NCBI GenBank assembly: GCA_036703275.1
Contig: DATNPK010000104.1
Span: 1 to 64,000, forward strand
From: Coleofasciculaceae cyanobacterium
Lineage (GTDB): Bacteria; Cyanobacteriota; Cyanobacteriia; Cyanobacteriales; Xenococcaceae
Length of the DNA stretch: 64,000 nucleotides
Direction: 5' to 3'
Part shown: positions 46,765 to 56,215 of the stretch, piece by piece
Layout of the letters: each line of letters opens with the position of its first letter
Numbering within the stretch: position 1 is the first letter of the stretch
The notes under the pieces: model-generated
The model's database searches: none
Seen by the model: only the letters and a program-made list of their open reading frames with translations
What the model was told of the DNA's origin: nothing
Translations under genes and position numbers: made by a program

Positions 46765-47299
46765 CTATAAGTTCTTTAGTAGCAGTTTTCTATTTAATAA
46801 TATTCTTTTCAATTGCTTTTAGTTTTTGGCAATACGTATTTGTCTTAGGATACTTGCTAATGCGACCCGAAGGGCTACTCGCTACTCACTACTTATGAGT
46901 AGTTCAATTTTCTGTTTCCATTAGTTAACGTACTGCGATAATTACTTCTTCCAAGGTAGTTTAGTCCCCATCTCTGTTGCTGCGGAGAAAAATAAATAGG
47001 CGATTAATAAGCCCACACCTGCTAAAAAAGGAAGCACATCATTTTCCATAATTATTAATCGTTACATCTAAATGTAAATTGAAAATTACTTTAAACCTAG
47101 TTTATTCTTGATTTAAATACGCCAATACTTATTTTTCGGCTTCGATTAAAGCTTACGTAGTTAGAATAACCGAAATTTGGAGTCTAAGTAAAAGCTAAGA
47201 GCTAAAAGCTGTTTAAAATAATTACGTTTTCTATAAAAATAACCATCCTTTCAAAACACAAAGCTAGCCTAGTATATATAGTTACTGAGATAATGGCAC
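46765..47299. other. Intergenic region holding one small membrane gene
   Basis: 535 bases. The only feature supported is the 35-codon frame at 46942-47049. A short CTACTCGCTACTCACTACTT run near 46876 and a heptamer-like AGCTAAGAGCTAAAAGCTG near 47192 are simple repeats. Confidence 0.45.
46942..47049 (-). CDS. Possible 35-residue single-helix membrane protein
   Basis: From ATG 47049 the frame encodes MENDVLPFLAGVGLLIAYLF then FSAATEMGTKLPWKK and a TAA. The first half is one hydrophobic helix and the end is polar and positive. This plan is like the tiny membrane subunits of cyanobacterial photosystem, cytochrome or NDH complexes. The ribosome site is weak. I cannot assign it to a named subunit. 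Confidence 0.45.
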   Translation of the reverse strand: MENDVLPFLAGVGLLIAYLFFSAATEMGTKLPWKK

Positions 47300-48667
47300 A
47301 TGGCGATCGCAACTATTAATCCCGCAACAGGTGAAACTCTTAAAACTTTTACTCCTCTAACTGATGCTGAAATAGAAGATAAGTTGGCGTTGGCGCAATC
47401 AACCTTCGAGCAATATCGTCACACTACCTTTGCTCAAAGAAGCCAGTGGTTAAACCAAGCAGCAACGATTTTAGAAAAAGATGTTCTCAAATTTGCCCAG
47501 ATTATGACCACAGAAATGGGCAAGACTCTGCAAAGTGCGATCGCTGAAGCGGAAAAATGCGCTAAAGTCTGTCGTTTTTATGCCGAAAAAGCTCCCGAAT
47601 TTTTGGCAGATGTTGCGATCGATAGTGATGCCAGTCAGAGCTATGTAGCCTATCAGCCTTTGGGAACAATTTTAGCGGTAATGCCCTGGAACTTTCCTTT
47701 TTGGCAGGTATTTCGCTTTGCTGCACCTGCTTTGATGGCGGGTAACGTAAGCATCCTCAAACACGCTTCTAACGTACCTCAATGTGCTTTAGCGATCGAG
47801 TCAATTTTTGACCAAGCTGGTTTTCCAGTCGGGGCGTTTCAAACTCTATTAATTGGTGCAAGTCAGGTTAAATCTATTATTGAAGATGAGCGCGTCAAGG
47901 CAGCCACTTTAACAGGAAGTGAACCTGCGGGTGCAGCTTTGGCTGCGGCTGCGGGACAACAGATTAAGAAGGTAGTCTTAGAGCTTGGCGGTAGCGATCC
48001 ATTTATTGTCTTAGCCAGTGCCGATTTAGAAGCAGCAGTAACTACGGCAGTTAAAGCGAGAATGCTTAATAACGGACAATCTTGTATTGCTGCCAAGCGT
48101 TTTATTGTCGCCGAAAGTATTGCCGATCGCTTTCAAGAGAAATTACTAGAGCAGTTTGAAGCTTTGACTATCGGCGATCCAATGCACGAAGATACCGATA
48201 TCGGCCCTTTAGCCACGGCTAGCATTCGTTCAGAATTAGATCGGCAGGTAAAAGAAGCAGTTAAACAAGGCGCAACGGTATTAACTGGGGGAGAGCCAAT
48301 TACAGACGTTCCAGGCAATTACTATCCCCCAACGATTCTCACTAATATTCCTGTTGATTCCCCCACCGCTAAGGAAGAGTTTTTTGGCCCAGTTGCTTTG
48401 TTATTTCGAGTTGCAGATCTCGAAGCGGCGATCGCTTTGGCAAACGATATTCCTTTCGGTTTGGGTGCTAGTGCTTGGACTAATAATGTTGAAGAAAGCA
48501 AGCGTCTAGTTGCCGAAATCCAGGCGGGAGCTGTCTTTATCAATGGCATGGTCAAATCCGATCCTCGTTTACCTTTTGGCGGAATCAAGCGATCGGGCTA
48601 TGGCAGAGAATTAAGCAGTCAGGGCATTCATGAATTTGTGAATATCAAAACCGTTTGGATTAAGTAG
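47300..48667 (+). CDS. NAD(P)-dependent aldehyde dehydrogenase, succinate-semialdehyde type
   Basis: 455 residues, a complete aldehyde dehydrogenase. MAIATINPATGETLKTF is the typical start. PWNFPFWQVFRFAAPALMAG (cofactor side), LTGSEPAGAALAAAAG, VLELGGSDPFIVL with the general-base Glu, NNGQSCIAAKRF with the catalytic Cys, and FFGPVALLF follow. The pattern resembles cyanobacterial succinate-semialdehyde dehydrogenase, which closes the cyanobacterial TCA variant or the GABA shunt. Substrate specificity is inferred from overall likeness only. Confidence 0.85.
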   Translation: MAIATINPATGETLKTFTPLTDAEIEDKLALAQSTFEQYRHTTFAQRSQWLNQAATILEKDVLKFAQIMTTEMGKTLQSAIAEAEKCAKVCRFYAEKAPEFLADVAIDSDASQSYVAYQPLGTILAVMPWNFPFWQVFRFAAPALMAGNVSILKHASNVPQCALAIESIFDQAGFPVGAFQTLLIGASQVKSIIEDERVKAATLTGSEPAGAALAAAAGQQIKKVVLELGGSDPFIVLASADLEAAVTTAVKARMLNNGQSCIAAKRFIVAESIADRFQEKLLEQFEALTIGDPMHEDTDIGPLATASIRSELDRQVKEAVKQGATVLTGGEPITDVPGNYYPPTILTNIPVDSPTAKEEFFGPVALLFRVADLEAAIALANDIPFGLGASAWTNNVEESKRLVAEIQAGAVFINGMVKSDPRLPFGGIKRSGYGRELSSQGIHEFVNIKTVWIK

Positions 48668-48725
48668 TTGCTGATTAATGGTTTAGTAATGATCTTGTTT
48701 TTAGCTTTTAGCTTTTAGTTGAGCG

Positions 48726-49847
48726 TTAATTATTTTCTTTCATCACCAAATTATTACGATGTACTACCGTGTCGGCACTGTCATAGCCTAGAATCGCAGC
48801 AATTTCTGTAGAATGATGACCTTTAATTTGTTGAATCTCATTGCTGTTGTAGTTGACCAAACCCCTACCCAATTCTATGCCCTCTTTATTACATAGTTGC
48901 ACCGCATCTAAAGCCGAAAATTCTCCTTCAATAGCAACAATTCCCGCAGGAAGTAAAGATGTTCCTTTATTAGTAATTGCTTTAACCGCACCACTATCTA
49001 AAAAAAGTTTGCCCATGGGAATTAAGCCGTAAGTAATCCAACGTTTACGAGCATTATCTGTCTGAGGTTGAGGTTCAAATTGCGTTCCCAAGTCTTTTCC
49101 CTGCAAGATATCTATAATATTTTGAGGCTGTTTTCCTTGGGTAATTACGGTTCTAACACCTGTACTGGTGGCAATACGCGCTGCTGCCAATTTAGTTGCC
49201 ATGCCTCCCGTACCCCACTGAGAACCGCTAGAACCTGCATCTACCTGAAGCTGACTAAATTCTTGGTTGCTAACTAGTTTAATTGGTTGAGCATTAGGAA
49301 CTGTCTTAGGATCGGCAGAATACATTCGATCTACATCAGTTAGTAAAAATAACCAGTCTGCCTGAACCAAACTAGCAACCAATGCAGACAAAGTATCATT
49401 GTCACCAAACTTTAATTCATCTATGGCGATCGTGTCGTTTTCGTTAACGATGGGAATTACTCCTAAATCTAGTAATTCTCTAAAAGTATTAGAAGCGTTG
49501 ACATAAGTGTTGCGTTCGACCAACTCGCGGCGAGTTAAAAGAACTTGCGCGATCGCCTGTTGTAAACTACTAAAGAGATCGTCGTAAATACGCATCAAAC
49601 GCCCCTGCCCCACCGCTGCCACAGCCTGCTTAAGTGCCATTTTACGGGGTCTTCCAGTCAAGTTTAATCTGGCACACCCTACCCCCACAGCACCAGAGGA
49701 AACTAAAATTACACGATGTCCCAAAGAACGTAAATAACTCAGGGTTTCTACCAAAGAAGCAATGGTAGCGATCGCAATTTGACCAGTTGGCTGCGTCAGA
49801 CTAGAAGTACCAATTTTAATTACTATTGTTTGAAGCTTTTTGCTCAT
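48726..49847 (-). CDS. proB: Glutamate 5-kinase
   Basis: 373 residues. The first step of proline synthesis, phosphorylating the gamma-carboxyl of glutamate. The kinase domain shows [56 protein letters not shown] and [17 protein letters not shown]-terminal PUA domain ([35 protein letters not shown]) is present, so it is the long form. The start [13 protein letters not shown] is well placed. It is convergent with the dehydrogenase gene. Confidence 0.96.
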   Translation of the reverse strand: MSKKLQTIVIKIGTSSLTQPTGQIAIATIASLVETLSYLRSLGHRVILVSSGAVGVGCARLNLTGRPRKMALKQAVAAVGQGRLMRIYDDLFSSLQQAIAQVLLTRRELVERNTYVNASNTFRELLDLGVIPIVNENDTIAIDELKFGDNDTLSALVASLVQADWLFLLTDVDRMYSADPKTVPNAQPIKLVSNQEFSQLQVDAGSSGSQWGTGGMATKLAAARIATSTGVRTVITQGKQPQNIIDILQGKDLGTQFEPQPQTDNARKRWITYGLIPMGKLFLDSGAVKAITNKGTSLLPAGIVAIEGEFSALDAVQLCNKEGIELGRGLVNYNSNEIQQIKGHHSTEIAAILGYDSADTVVHRNNLVMKENN

Positions 49848-50030
49848 CCTAATTACAACCTAAATGATGAAACTGCATCAAGATAATTTTTTTAATACAT
49901 AAATTAAGATTATCAGTGCTTTATGCTACCAGTATGAGCAAAAAATCCACTCATAATAAAAATTAGAAGAGAGTTTTCTCAACTAATTCTAATTTCGGTA
50001 AAAACTTATTAGTATAAGAGTAGCGATCGC

Positions 50031-51278
50031 GTGACCTATATTAAACCAGAAGCAGCGTCGAATCAATCATCCTTCGTAAAAGAAATACTCGAACAAGGAT
50101 CGCAGGCTGCACAATGTCAAAATTGGCTAGAAGTAAGTAATCAGCTTAAATTATTACCTCAAGGTAAAACTAGCACCGAAGCCCAACTATTTCTAATAGA
50201 GCCTGAAGCCTGGTATACAGCCTTTGATTTAGCGATGAGAATGCTAGTTGAAGCTGATTTTCAACATAAATGGGAAATTACCAAGCTACTGCCTTTATTT
50301 GGCTCAGAGATTGTCACCCCGCTTAGCACTTTGGTTAAAGATGAAACAGTAGAAGCAGAAATACGCTGGTTTATCTGTAAGATTTTGGCTGATTTCCCAA
50401 ATCAAGCGGTTATCTTAACTTTAGTAGAATTGCTTCAACAAACTACAGACAGTGAGTTGATTGACATAGCAGGAAAAACTTTAATCAAAATCGGCGATCG
50501 CGCTGTTGATGCTTTGGTTGATTTGTTATCCCAACCCGAACATCGCCATTTGGCAGTTCAATCCTTATCTTATATTCGCACCTCTCAAACTATTGCTCCC
50601 CTATTAGAAGTAGCCACTACAGATCGCGAACCAGAATTACGTGCCATGGCGATCGAAGCTTTGGGTAGTTTTCACGATCATCGTGTTCCGCCTGTTTTAA
50701 TTACAGCCTTACAGGATAAAGCCAGTAACGTCAGAAAAGAAGCGGCGATCGCTTTGGGTTTTCGTCCCGATCTTGCTCAAGAATTAAACTTGGTTGCCGA
50801 TCTACAACCTCTGCTTAATGATTTGAATCTAGAAGTATGCAGCCAGGCAGCAATTTCTCTGGGCAGAATGAAACAAAATGCAGCTACTACCGCCTTATTT
50901 AAGGTATTGCAAGCCAAGACAACACCAATAAGTCTTAAATTAGATCTAGCCAAAGCATTAGGTTGGAGTGAGATTAGTTCAGGGATTAGCTATTTAGAAC
51001 AGGCACTTACTGACGATAATGAACTCGTTACTCAAGAAGTTATTACTGTTCTCGGCAGAATTACCGCCCCAGAATTGAAGTCGCAATCGGCTCAAGTACT
51101 AATCAATTTTTGCCAAAGCAAAGAGCGATCGTACTCTCCTCAAGTTAGACAAACTTTAGCTACCTCTTTAGGAGAATTACGCGATAACTCAGCCCAAGAA
51201 GTTTTACAACAACTAGCCCAAGATAGCGATCGCAAGGTAAAGCTTCATGCCCTTGCTGCGTTAAACAAGCTTAATTAA
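50031..51278 (+). CDS. HEAT-repeat protein
   Basis: 415 residues beginning at a GTG. Several HEAT/PBS-lyase-type helical repeats can be read, for example AVDALVDLLSQPEHRHLAVQ, PELRAMAIEALGSFHDHRVP, KASNVRKEAAIALGFRPDLA and LEVCSQAAISLGRMKQNAAT. Such solenoids are protein-interaction scaffolds; in cyanobacteria the group includes phycobilin lyases. The region before the first repeat has no known motif. No specific partner can be named. Confidence 0.8.
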   Translation: MTYIKPEAASNQSSFVKEILEQGSQAAQCQNWLEVSNQLKLLPQGKTSTEAQLFLIEPEAWYTAFDLAMRMLVEADFQHKWEITKLLPLFGSEIVTPLSTLVKDETVEAEIRWFICKILADFPNQAVILTLVELLQQTTDSELIDIAGKTLIKIGDRAVDALVDLLSQPEHRHLAVQSLSYIRTSQTIAPLLEVATTDREPELRAMAIEALGSFHDHRVPPVLITALQDKASNVRKEAAIALGFRPDLAQELNLVADLQPLLNDLNLEVCSQAAISLGRMKQNAATTALFKVLQAKTTPISLKLDLAKALGWSEISSGISYLEQALTDDNELVTQEVITVLGRITAPELKSQSAQVLINFCQSKERSYSPQVRQTLATSLGELRDNSAQEVLQQLAQDSDRKVKLHALAALNKLN

Positions 51279-51297
51279 TTTTTAAGCTTGTCCACAA

Positions 51298-52659
51298 TTA
51301 TTCGGCGATCGCAAAAGTATAGTAAGCTATTCCTTCTGCTTGATAGTTAGGTAATGTTTCTTCAACAGACTGTCTTTCTACTTCTGAAGGTGTATAAAAA
51401 TGCGCTCCTGTTTCTGTATTAAAAAAGCGATAAACGGGAACTGTGCCAGGCTGTTGCTCACCAAAAGCAAAGAAATATTCAGTTTCTAAGCTGAAATTAG
51501 CTAAATTATCTTCAACAGACTGTTTTTCTACCTCGGAAGTAGTGTATAAATGAGTTCCTGTATCTTGATTTAAAAAGCGATAAACCTTTTCTGGTTCGGG
51601 GCTTCCTGTGAAGGGGTCAACGCTCATATAAGCAGAGCCTTCAGCAATATAGTTGGGTAAGTTGTCTTCAATAAATGCTCGTTCTACTTCAGAAGAGGTA
51701 TAAAGATGAACTCCTGTATCTTGATTAAGAAAGCGGTATACTGTTGCATCTTGGGGATCTAGATTGGGTTGTGCGTCTCCTACGGCGATGATAAATCTGT
51801 CTTCTACCGAATCACCAAGCAAATTAGTAGCCTTTACGGTAATTCTGGCTACGCCATTTTGCGCGGCGGCATAATCAAGTACTAATTTGCCCTCACTAAT
51901 TTTGGCATTAACTAGTTCGGGATTGTCATTGCCGATTACGGAAAACTTCAGTTCTTCCTCTTGCAATAAACTAACACTATTAAGAACAACAAAATTATCT
52001 ACGTTATCGATCTTGGGCTGCTTGGGATCTTCGACAATTAACGGCAGATTGGTAAAAGCCGATTGAGCTAAAAACTGGCTGGCATCAAAAAAAGGTAAGC
52101 TGGCGATCGCCTTAATCGGTGCTAGATCGGCTTCTGCTATAACTTCACCAAAAACCGTAAACCCCCCGTTCTGGTTATCTAAATTGGCAGAATTATTACC
52201 CAGATTAAAAAACCATTGGTTAGTCGCACTATTAGGATCGTTGCCTAACTTTGCCATGGCAATTGTCCCTCCAGTATTAGATCTTTGGGGACTATATTCA
52301 TTGCCTACGGCAGCATCAGCAGGAATTTGGGCAATTTTCGATGCTGAATCCACGGTAAAACCGCCACCCTGAATAATAAAGCCAGGAACTGAACGATGAA
52401 TAATTGAACTAGCATAATCGTCATCTTCGACGTAGTTAAGAAAATTAGCTACTGTTGCCGGCGCACCCGCACCAGTTTGATCGAACAATAATACATTTGT
52501 TACTCCACCGCCCAAAGAACTATCGGCAAATTCAAACCGAGCAATTTGTCCTGTGGTAAAAGGATCGTCAAAATTCAGAGATAAATCGAATGTTGCATCT
52601 GCACTATTTTCAGGAACAGTAAGATTGTCGATTCGCCGAGTAACTACAGGAATAGTCAT
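51298..52659 (-). CDS. Cyclophilin-type peptidylprolyl isomerase with three C-terminal DUF5648-like repeats
   Basis: 453 residues. A cyclophilin domain lies at about 40-205 (SSIIHRSVPGFIIQGGGF, GTIAMAKLGNDPNSATNQWF, FGEVIAEADL). An Ig-like beta segment spans about 206-300. Three tandem repeats follow at about 308-345, 359-397 and 408-453, each like YRFLNQDTGVHLYTSSEVER. Those repeats resemble the DUF5648 domain of extracellular and cell-wall proteins. No signal peptide is visible, although the repeats suggest a surface role. The family combination is unusual. Confidence 0.85.
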   Translation of the reverse strand: MTIPVVTRRIDNLTVPENSADATFDLSLNFDDPFTTGQIARFEFADSSLGGGVTNVLLFDQTGAGAPATVANFLNYVEDDDYASSIIHRSVPGFIIQGGGFTVDSASKIAQIPADAAVGNEYSPQRSNTGGTIAMAKLGNDPNSATNQWFFNLGNNSANLDNQNGGFTVFGEVIAEADLAPIKAIASLPFFDASQFLAQSAFTNLPLIVEDPKQPKIDNVDNFVVLNSVSLLQEEELKFSVIGNDNPELVNAKISEGKLVLDYAAAQNGVARITVKATNLLGDSVEDRFIIAVGDAQPNLDPQDATVYRFLNQDTGVHLYTSSEVERAFIEDNLPNYIAEGSAYMSVDPFTGSPEPEKVYRFLNQDTGTHLYTTSEVEKQSVEDNLANFSLETEYFFAFGEQQPGTVPVYRFFNTETGAHFYTPSEVERQSVEETLPNYQAEGIAYYTFAIAE

Positions 52660-52906
52660 AAATATTGCTTATAAACTTAAATATTATTTCGTTACCAATT
52701 TAAACTAGGTGTTTGATAAACGGTAAAAGTCTAGTTAGTTGTTCGGCGATCGCGGAGATTTTCAGATCTGAGGGAAATTTTAAGAATAGTCCCAAATCCA
52801 AATTGTTTTGATACCATCTAAGTAGAAAATTGCCAGGCAGCAAAAGCATAATTGAAGCTTTGCTCGTCTAGATTAAACTGTTACTTTGATAGAGGAGCTA
52901 ATAACC

Positions 52907-53044
52907 ATGTCTGACTTGAATCGTGGAATCATGAAGTTTGATGGTGCAGATAAACCCATTGTGGTTGCTGTATCCGCAGTGTTGATTTTTGGCGGCATTA
53001 TTGCTCTAATAGCTTGGGCGTTGAAATCTGCTTACGTAGTCTAG
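52907..53044 (+). CDS. Small single-helix protein, possibly photosystem-associated
   Basis: 45 codons with a strong AGGAG ribosome site. It reads MSDLNRGIMKFDGADKPIVV, then a single helix (AVSAVLIFGGIIALIAWALK) and SAYVV. Small conserved cyanobacterial proteins of this plan include photosystem II assembly factors; Psb35 is one candidate I could not confirm. It is preceded by a gene-free 247-base region and followed by tRNA-Tyr. Confidence 0.7.
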   Translation: MSDLNRGIMKFDGADKPIVVAVSAVLIFGGIIALIAWALKSAYVV

Positions 53045-53149
53045 CTTTCGACTGATGGCATAGGGAGAAATAAACCAGAAAACTAGCTAATTATTTTTTT
53101 GCAGAAAGTGTGGTAATCCTATGCTATGATTATTAACCGTGACGCAAAT

Positions 53150-53231
53150 GGGTCGATGCCCGAGTGGTTAATGGGGGTGGACTGTAAATCCACTGGCTAT
53201 GCCTACGCTGGTTCAAATCCAGCTCGGCCCA
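53150..53231 (+). tRNA. tRNA-Tyr (anticodon GTA)
   Basis: Acceptor GGGTCGA pairs with TCGGCCC (one T-G). Anticodon stem GTGGA/TCCAC encloses loop CTGTAAA (GTA, Tyr). The long variable arm TGGCTATGCCTACG is class II, as expected for bacterial tRNA-Tyr. T-arm CTGG-TTCAAAT-CCAG; discriminator A; 82 nt. Confidence 0.95.
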
Positions 53232-53328
53232 CTGAGCTTTTTTAGAACAGCCAATGATGCTAAATTTAGCTTGGTGTACTAAAAGAGCAAACAGTAAAAA
53301 ACAATAATCTGCTTCATTTCCAGCGTAT

Positions 53329-54087
53329 ATGGTCGAGACAGACAAAAAGCTAGAAATGAAGTTTATTGGCGTTGATTTTGGCTGGTCTTCTGGTGCAAGC
53401 GGACTATGCGCTTTAGTTTGGCGTAATGGTAATTTAGAGATTTTAGATATTACTACCGTCTGGGAAATAGACGATATTCTAGCTTGGATCGATCGGTGGG
53501 TAACTCCTACAGCACCAGCTTTAATCGCTGTAGATGCACCGACAATTATTAATAATCAAACTGGAATGAGGTTAGCTGATAAACTAACTCACAAGTATTT
53601 TGGTCGCTATCATGCAGGATGCTATCCCGCGAATCTAGGTTTAAAGTTTGCCGATCGCACCGTCGGTTTTGGTAAAAGTTTAGGTGCTAAAAAGTTTCAA
53701 CACGCACCAACAATTAAACAAAAGCACCTCGGAAGATATCAAATCGAAGTGTTTCCCCATCCCGCGACAATTAACCTGTTTGGTTTAGAAAGGATTGTTA
53801 AATATAAAAAAGGTAACTTAGCCGATCGCTGTAGAGAATTAAACAAGTTACGAGTTTATATGACCAATATTTTACCTCGGTTAGAACCTGCCTTAAGTTT
53901 GGCTGCTTTAAAGCAGATTCCTGTCATTGCTTCTCAACAAACAGGCAAAGAATTAAAGGCGATCGAAGATCGCTTAGACAGTTTACTTTGTGCATATGTC
54001 GCTGCTCACTGGTGGTATTGGGGTGAATCAAAAAACTTGGTTTTAGGTAATCTCGACACAGGCTACATCATAATTCCTAATCCTTAA
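53329..54087 (+). CDS. DUF429 domain protein
   Basis: 252 residues from ATG 53329; an ATG nine codons in (MKFIGVDFGWSSGASG) is the start most consistent with the family. DUF429 proteins have an RNase H-like fold, with GVDFGW, LIAVDAPTI and EVFPHPATINLFGL conserved here. Biochemical function is unknown. It lies between tRNA-Tyr and chlI; no operon is evident. Confidence 0.82.
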   Translation: MVETDKKLEMKFIGVDFGWSSGASGLCALVWRNGNLEILDITTVWEIDDILAWIDRWVTPTAPALIAVDAPTIINNQTGMRLADKLTHKYFGRYHAGCYPANLGLKFADRTVGFGKSLGAKKFQHAPTIKQKHLGRYQIEVFPHPATINLFGLERIVKYKKGNLADRCRELNKLRVYMTNILPRLEPALSLAALKQIPVIASQQTGKELKAIEDRLDSLLCAYVAAHWWYWGESKNLVLGNLDTGYIIIPNP

Positions 54088-54212
54088 CTCAAAAACGTTC
54101 AGATTGCTATAGCTGAGAAACTCTGAAACATGGCACAATGAAAGACTACGTTTATTAATAAAAAATTAACGGTTATCTAACTAACCTATTTGTTCAATAT
54201 ACAACGATTAAT

Positions 54213-55286
54213 ATGACTGCAATACTCCAAGCACCTGCTAAAACTCGTCGCCAGGTTTTCCCCTTCACGGCGATTGTAGGACAAGAAGAGATGAAACTAG
54301 CTCTTTTGCTCAACGTCATCGATCCTAAAATTGGTGGAGTGATGATTATGGGCGATCGCGGTACGGGCAAATCTACCACCATTAGAGCTTTAGCTGACTT
54401 ATTACCTGAAATTGACGTAGTAGAAGGAGATCCTTTTAACAGCGATCCAGAAGATCCCGATCTAATGAGCGATGAAGTCAAGCAAAAGGTAGAGCAGCAA
54501 GAACCGATTAAGATTGTTAAAAAGAAAGTTCAGATGATCGATCTTCCCCTGGGTGCGACAGAAGATCGCGTATGTGGCACGATTGATATTGAAAAAGCTC
54601 TGTCTGAGGGAGTAAAAGCTTTTGAACCAGGCTTACTAGCTAAGGCTAACCGTGGTATTCTTTATGTAGATGAGGTTAACCTTTTAGACGACCACCTAGT
54701 AGATGTACTGTTGGACTCTGCTGCTGGGGGGTGGAACACCGTGGAAAGAGAGGGTATTTCGATTCGTCATCCCGCGCACTTTGTCATGGTTGGTTCAGGA
54801 AACCCAGAGGAAGGAGAGTTACGCCCTCAGCTTCTAGACCGCTTTGGAATGCACGCCGAGATCCGCACGGTAAAAGAGCCAAACCTCAGAGTACAGATCG
54901 TCGAACAAAGAGCCGATTTTGACGCCAATCCTAATGCCTTTAGCGAAAAGTATGCTAAAGAACAACAGGCTTTACAAGAAAAAATTGTTAAAGCGCAACA
55001 GTTACTTCCAGCTGTAACAATTGATTACGATTTACGAGTCAAAATTTCGGAAATATGTTCGGAATTAGACGTGGATGGTTTGCGAGGAGATATTGTTACC
55101 AACCGCGCTGCTAAGGCGATCGCTGCTTTGGAAGAACGTAGCGAAGTAACCGTTGATGATATCCGCCGAGTTATCGTGCTTTGTTTGCGCCATCGCTTGC
55201 GTAAAGACCCTTTAGAATCAATTGATTCGGGCTATAAAGTTCAAAAATCCGTGGCTCGCATTTTTGGCTTAGAACTAGAAGCATAA
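54213..55286 (+). CDS. chlI: Magnesium chelatase ATPase subunit I
   Basis: 357 residues. An AAA+ ring that, with ChlD and ChlH, inserts magnesium into protoporphyrin IX, the first committed step of chlorophyll synthesis. [20 protein letters not shown], Walker [36 protein letters not shown], Walker [18 protein letters not shown], sensor residues [20 protein letters not shown], and the C-terminal helical domain are complete. ChlD and ChlH are elsewhere. Confidence 0.97.
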   Translation: MTAILQAPAKTRRQVFPFTAIVGQEEMKLALLLNVIDPKIGGVMIMGDRGTGKSTTIRALADLLPEIDVVEGDPFNSDPEDPDLMSDEVKQKVEQQEPIKIVKKKVQMIDLPLGATEDRVCGTIDIEKALSEGVKAFEPGLLAKANRGILYVDEVNLLDDHLVDVLLDSAAGGWNTVEREGISIRHPAHFVMVGSGNPEEGELRPQLLDRFGMHAEIRTVKEPNLRVQIVEQRADFDANPNAFSEKYAKEQQALQEKIVKAQQLLPAVTIDYDLRVKISEICSELDVDGLRGDIVTNRAAKAIAALEERSEVTVDDIRRVIVLCLRHRLRKDPLESIDSGYKVQKSVARIFGLELEA

Positions 55287-55358
55287 AATCAGTAAACTGA
55301 AAGATTTTCGCGGCGAATTTGCTAGTTAGAATAACATAGTCAATTAAACTTTGAGCTT

Positions 55359-56180
55359 ATGGCAGTAACCACGGAAAACCAAGAGTTAACCAAAAGCGAT
55401 CGCGAAGTTCCTTTAATTGAGCTTCGAGGAGTTAGCAAAGCTTTCGGCGATAATGTAATTCTAGATCGGGTTAATCTTAAAATAGATCTAGGTGAAGCAT
55501 TAGTTATTATTGGACCTTCGGGAACTGGAAAGTCGACAATTTTACGGATGATCGCTGGGTTAATGCCAATCGACCAGGGTGCAATTTATATCAACGGAGA
55601 AAAGCGTCAAGGCTTAATTGAAGACCAAAACGATCCGATTGGGATTAGTATGGTGTTTCAGCAGGCTGCTTTGTTTGATTCTCTAACGGTAGAGCAAAAT
55701 GTTGGATTTTTACTTTACCAACACTCAAATCTTAGTCGTAGTAAAATTAGAAAGCTGGTCGATGAAAAGCTAGAAATGGTTGGTTTGTCGGGAACAAATA
55801 ATCGTTTCCCTGCTGAATTATCTGGCGGAATGCGTAAGCGAGTCAGCTTTGCTCGTTCAATTATATTTAACCCAGAAAATCCTCAAAGTAGACCAGAAAT
55901 TGTTTTATATGATGAACCTACTGCGGGATTGGACCCGATCGCCTCGACCGTAATTGAGAATTTAGTGCGCGATCTACAATGCACCGTAAGGGGATGTGGT
56001 ACTTACATTATGGTCAGTCACCAACACAGTACGATTCGTCGTACTGCCGATCGGATTGTCTTTTTGTATGCTGGCAAGGTTCAATGGATTGGCACAGTCG
56101 AAGAAATTGATACTACCGATAACCCCCTGGTAAGGCAGTTTTTTAGTGGTAGCGTTGAAGGTCCAATCCGCGTCGCCTAA
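55359..56180 (+). CDS. Mla-type ABC transporter ATP-binding protein
   Basis: 273 residues. Walker A IIGPSGTGKSTILRMI, Q-loop VFQQAALFDSLTVEQNV, signature ELSGGMRKRVSFARSI, Walker B IVLYDEPTAGLDP, and an H-loop VSHQHSTIRRTADR. The MLSGGMRKR-type signature and immediate linkage to an MCE-domain gene indicate the MlaF/TGD3 group, which moves lipids between membranes. The permease (MlaE-like) is not adjacent. The end is 35 bases before the MCE gene. Confidence 0.93.
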   Translation: MAVTTENQELTKSDREVPLIELRGVSKAFGDNVILDRVNLKIDLGEALVIIGPSGTGKSTILRMIAGLMPIDQGAIYINGEKRQGLIEDQNDPIGISMVFQQAALFDSLTVEQNVGFLLYQHSNLSRSKIRKLVDEKLEMVGLSGTNNRFPAELSGGMRKRVSFARSIIFNPENPQSRPEIVLYDEPTAGLDPIASTVIENLVRDLQCTVRGCGTYIMVSHQHSTIRRTADRIVFLYAGKVQWIGTVEEIDTTDNPLVRQFFSGSVEGPIRVA

Positions 56181-56215
56181 TTAACCAAACTATAAAAGTA
56201 TTTAAGAGGAGAATT

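Noticed and set aside
48699-48720. TTTTAGC tandem run as a regulatory site
   Set aside because: Same low-complexity run occurs near 37790 in an unrelated place; simple repeat.
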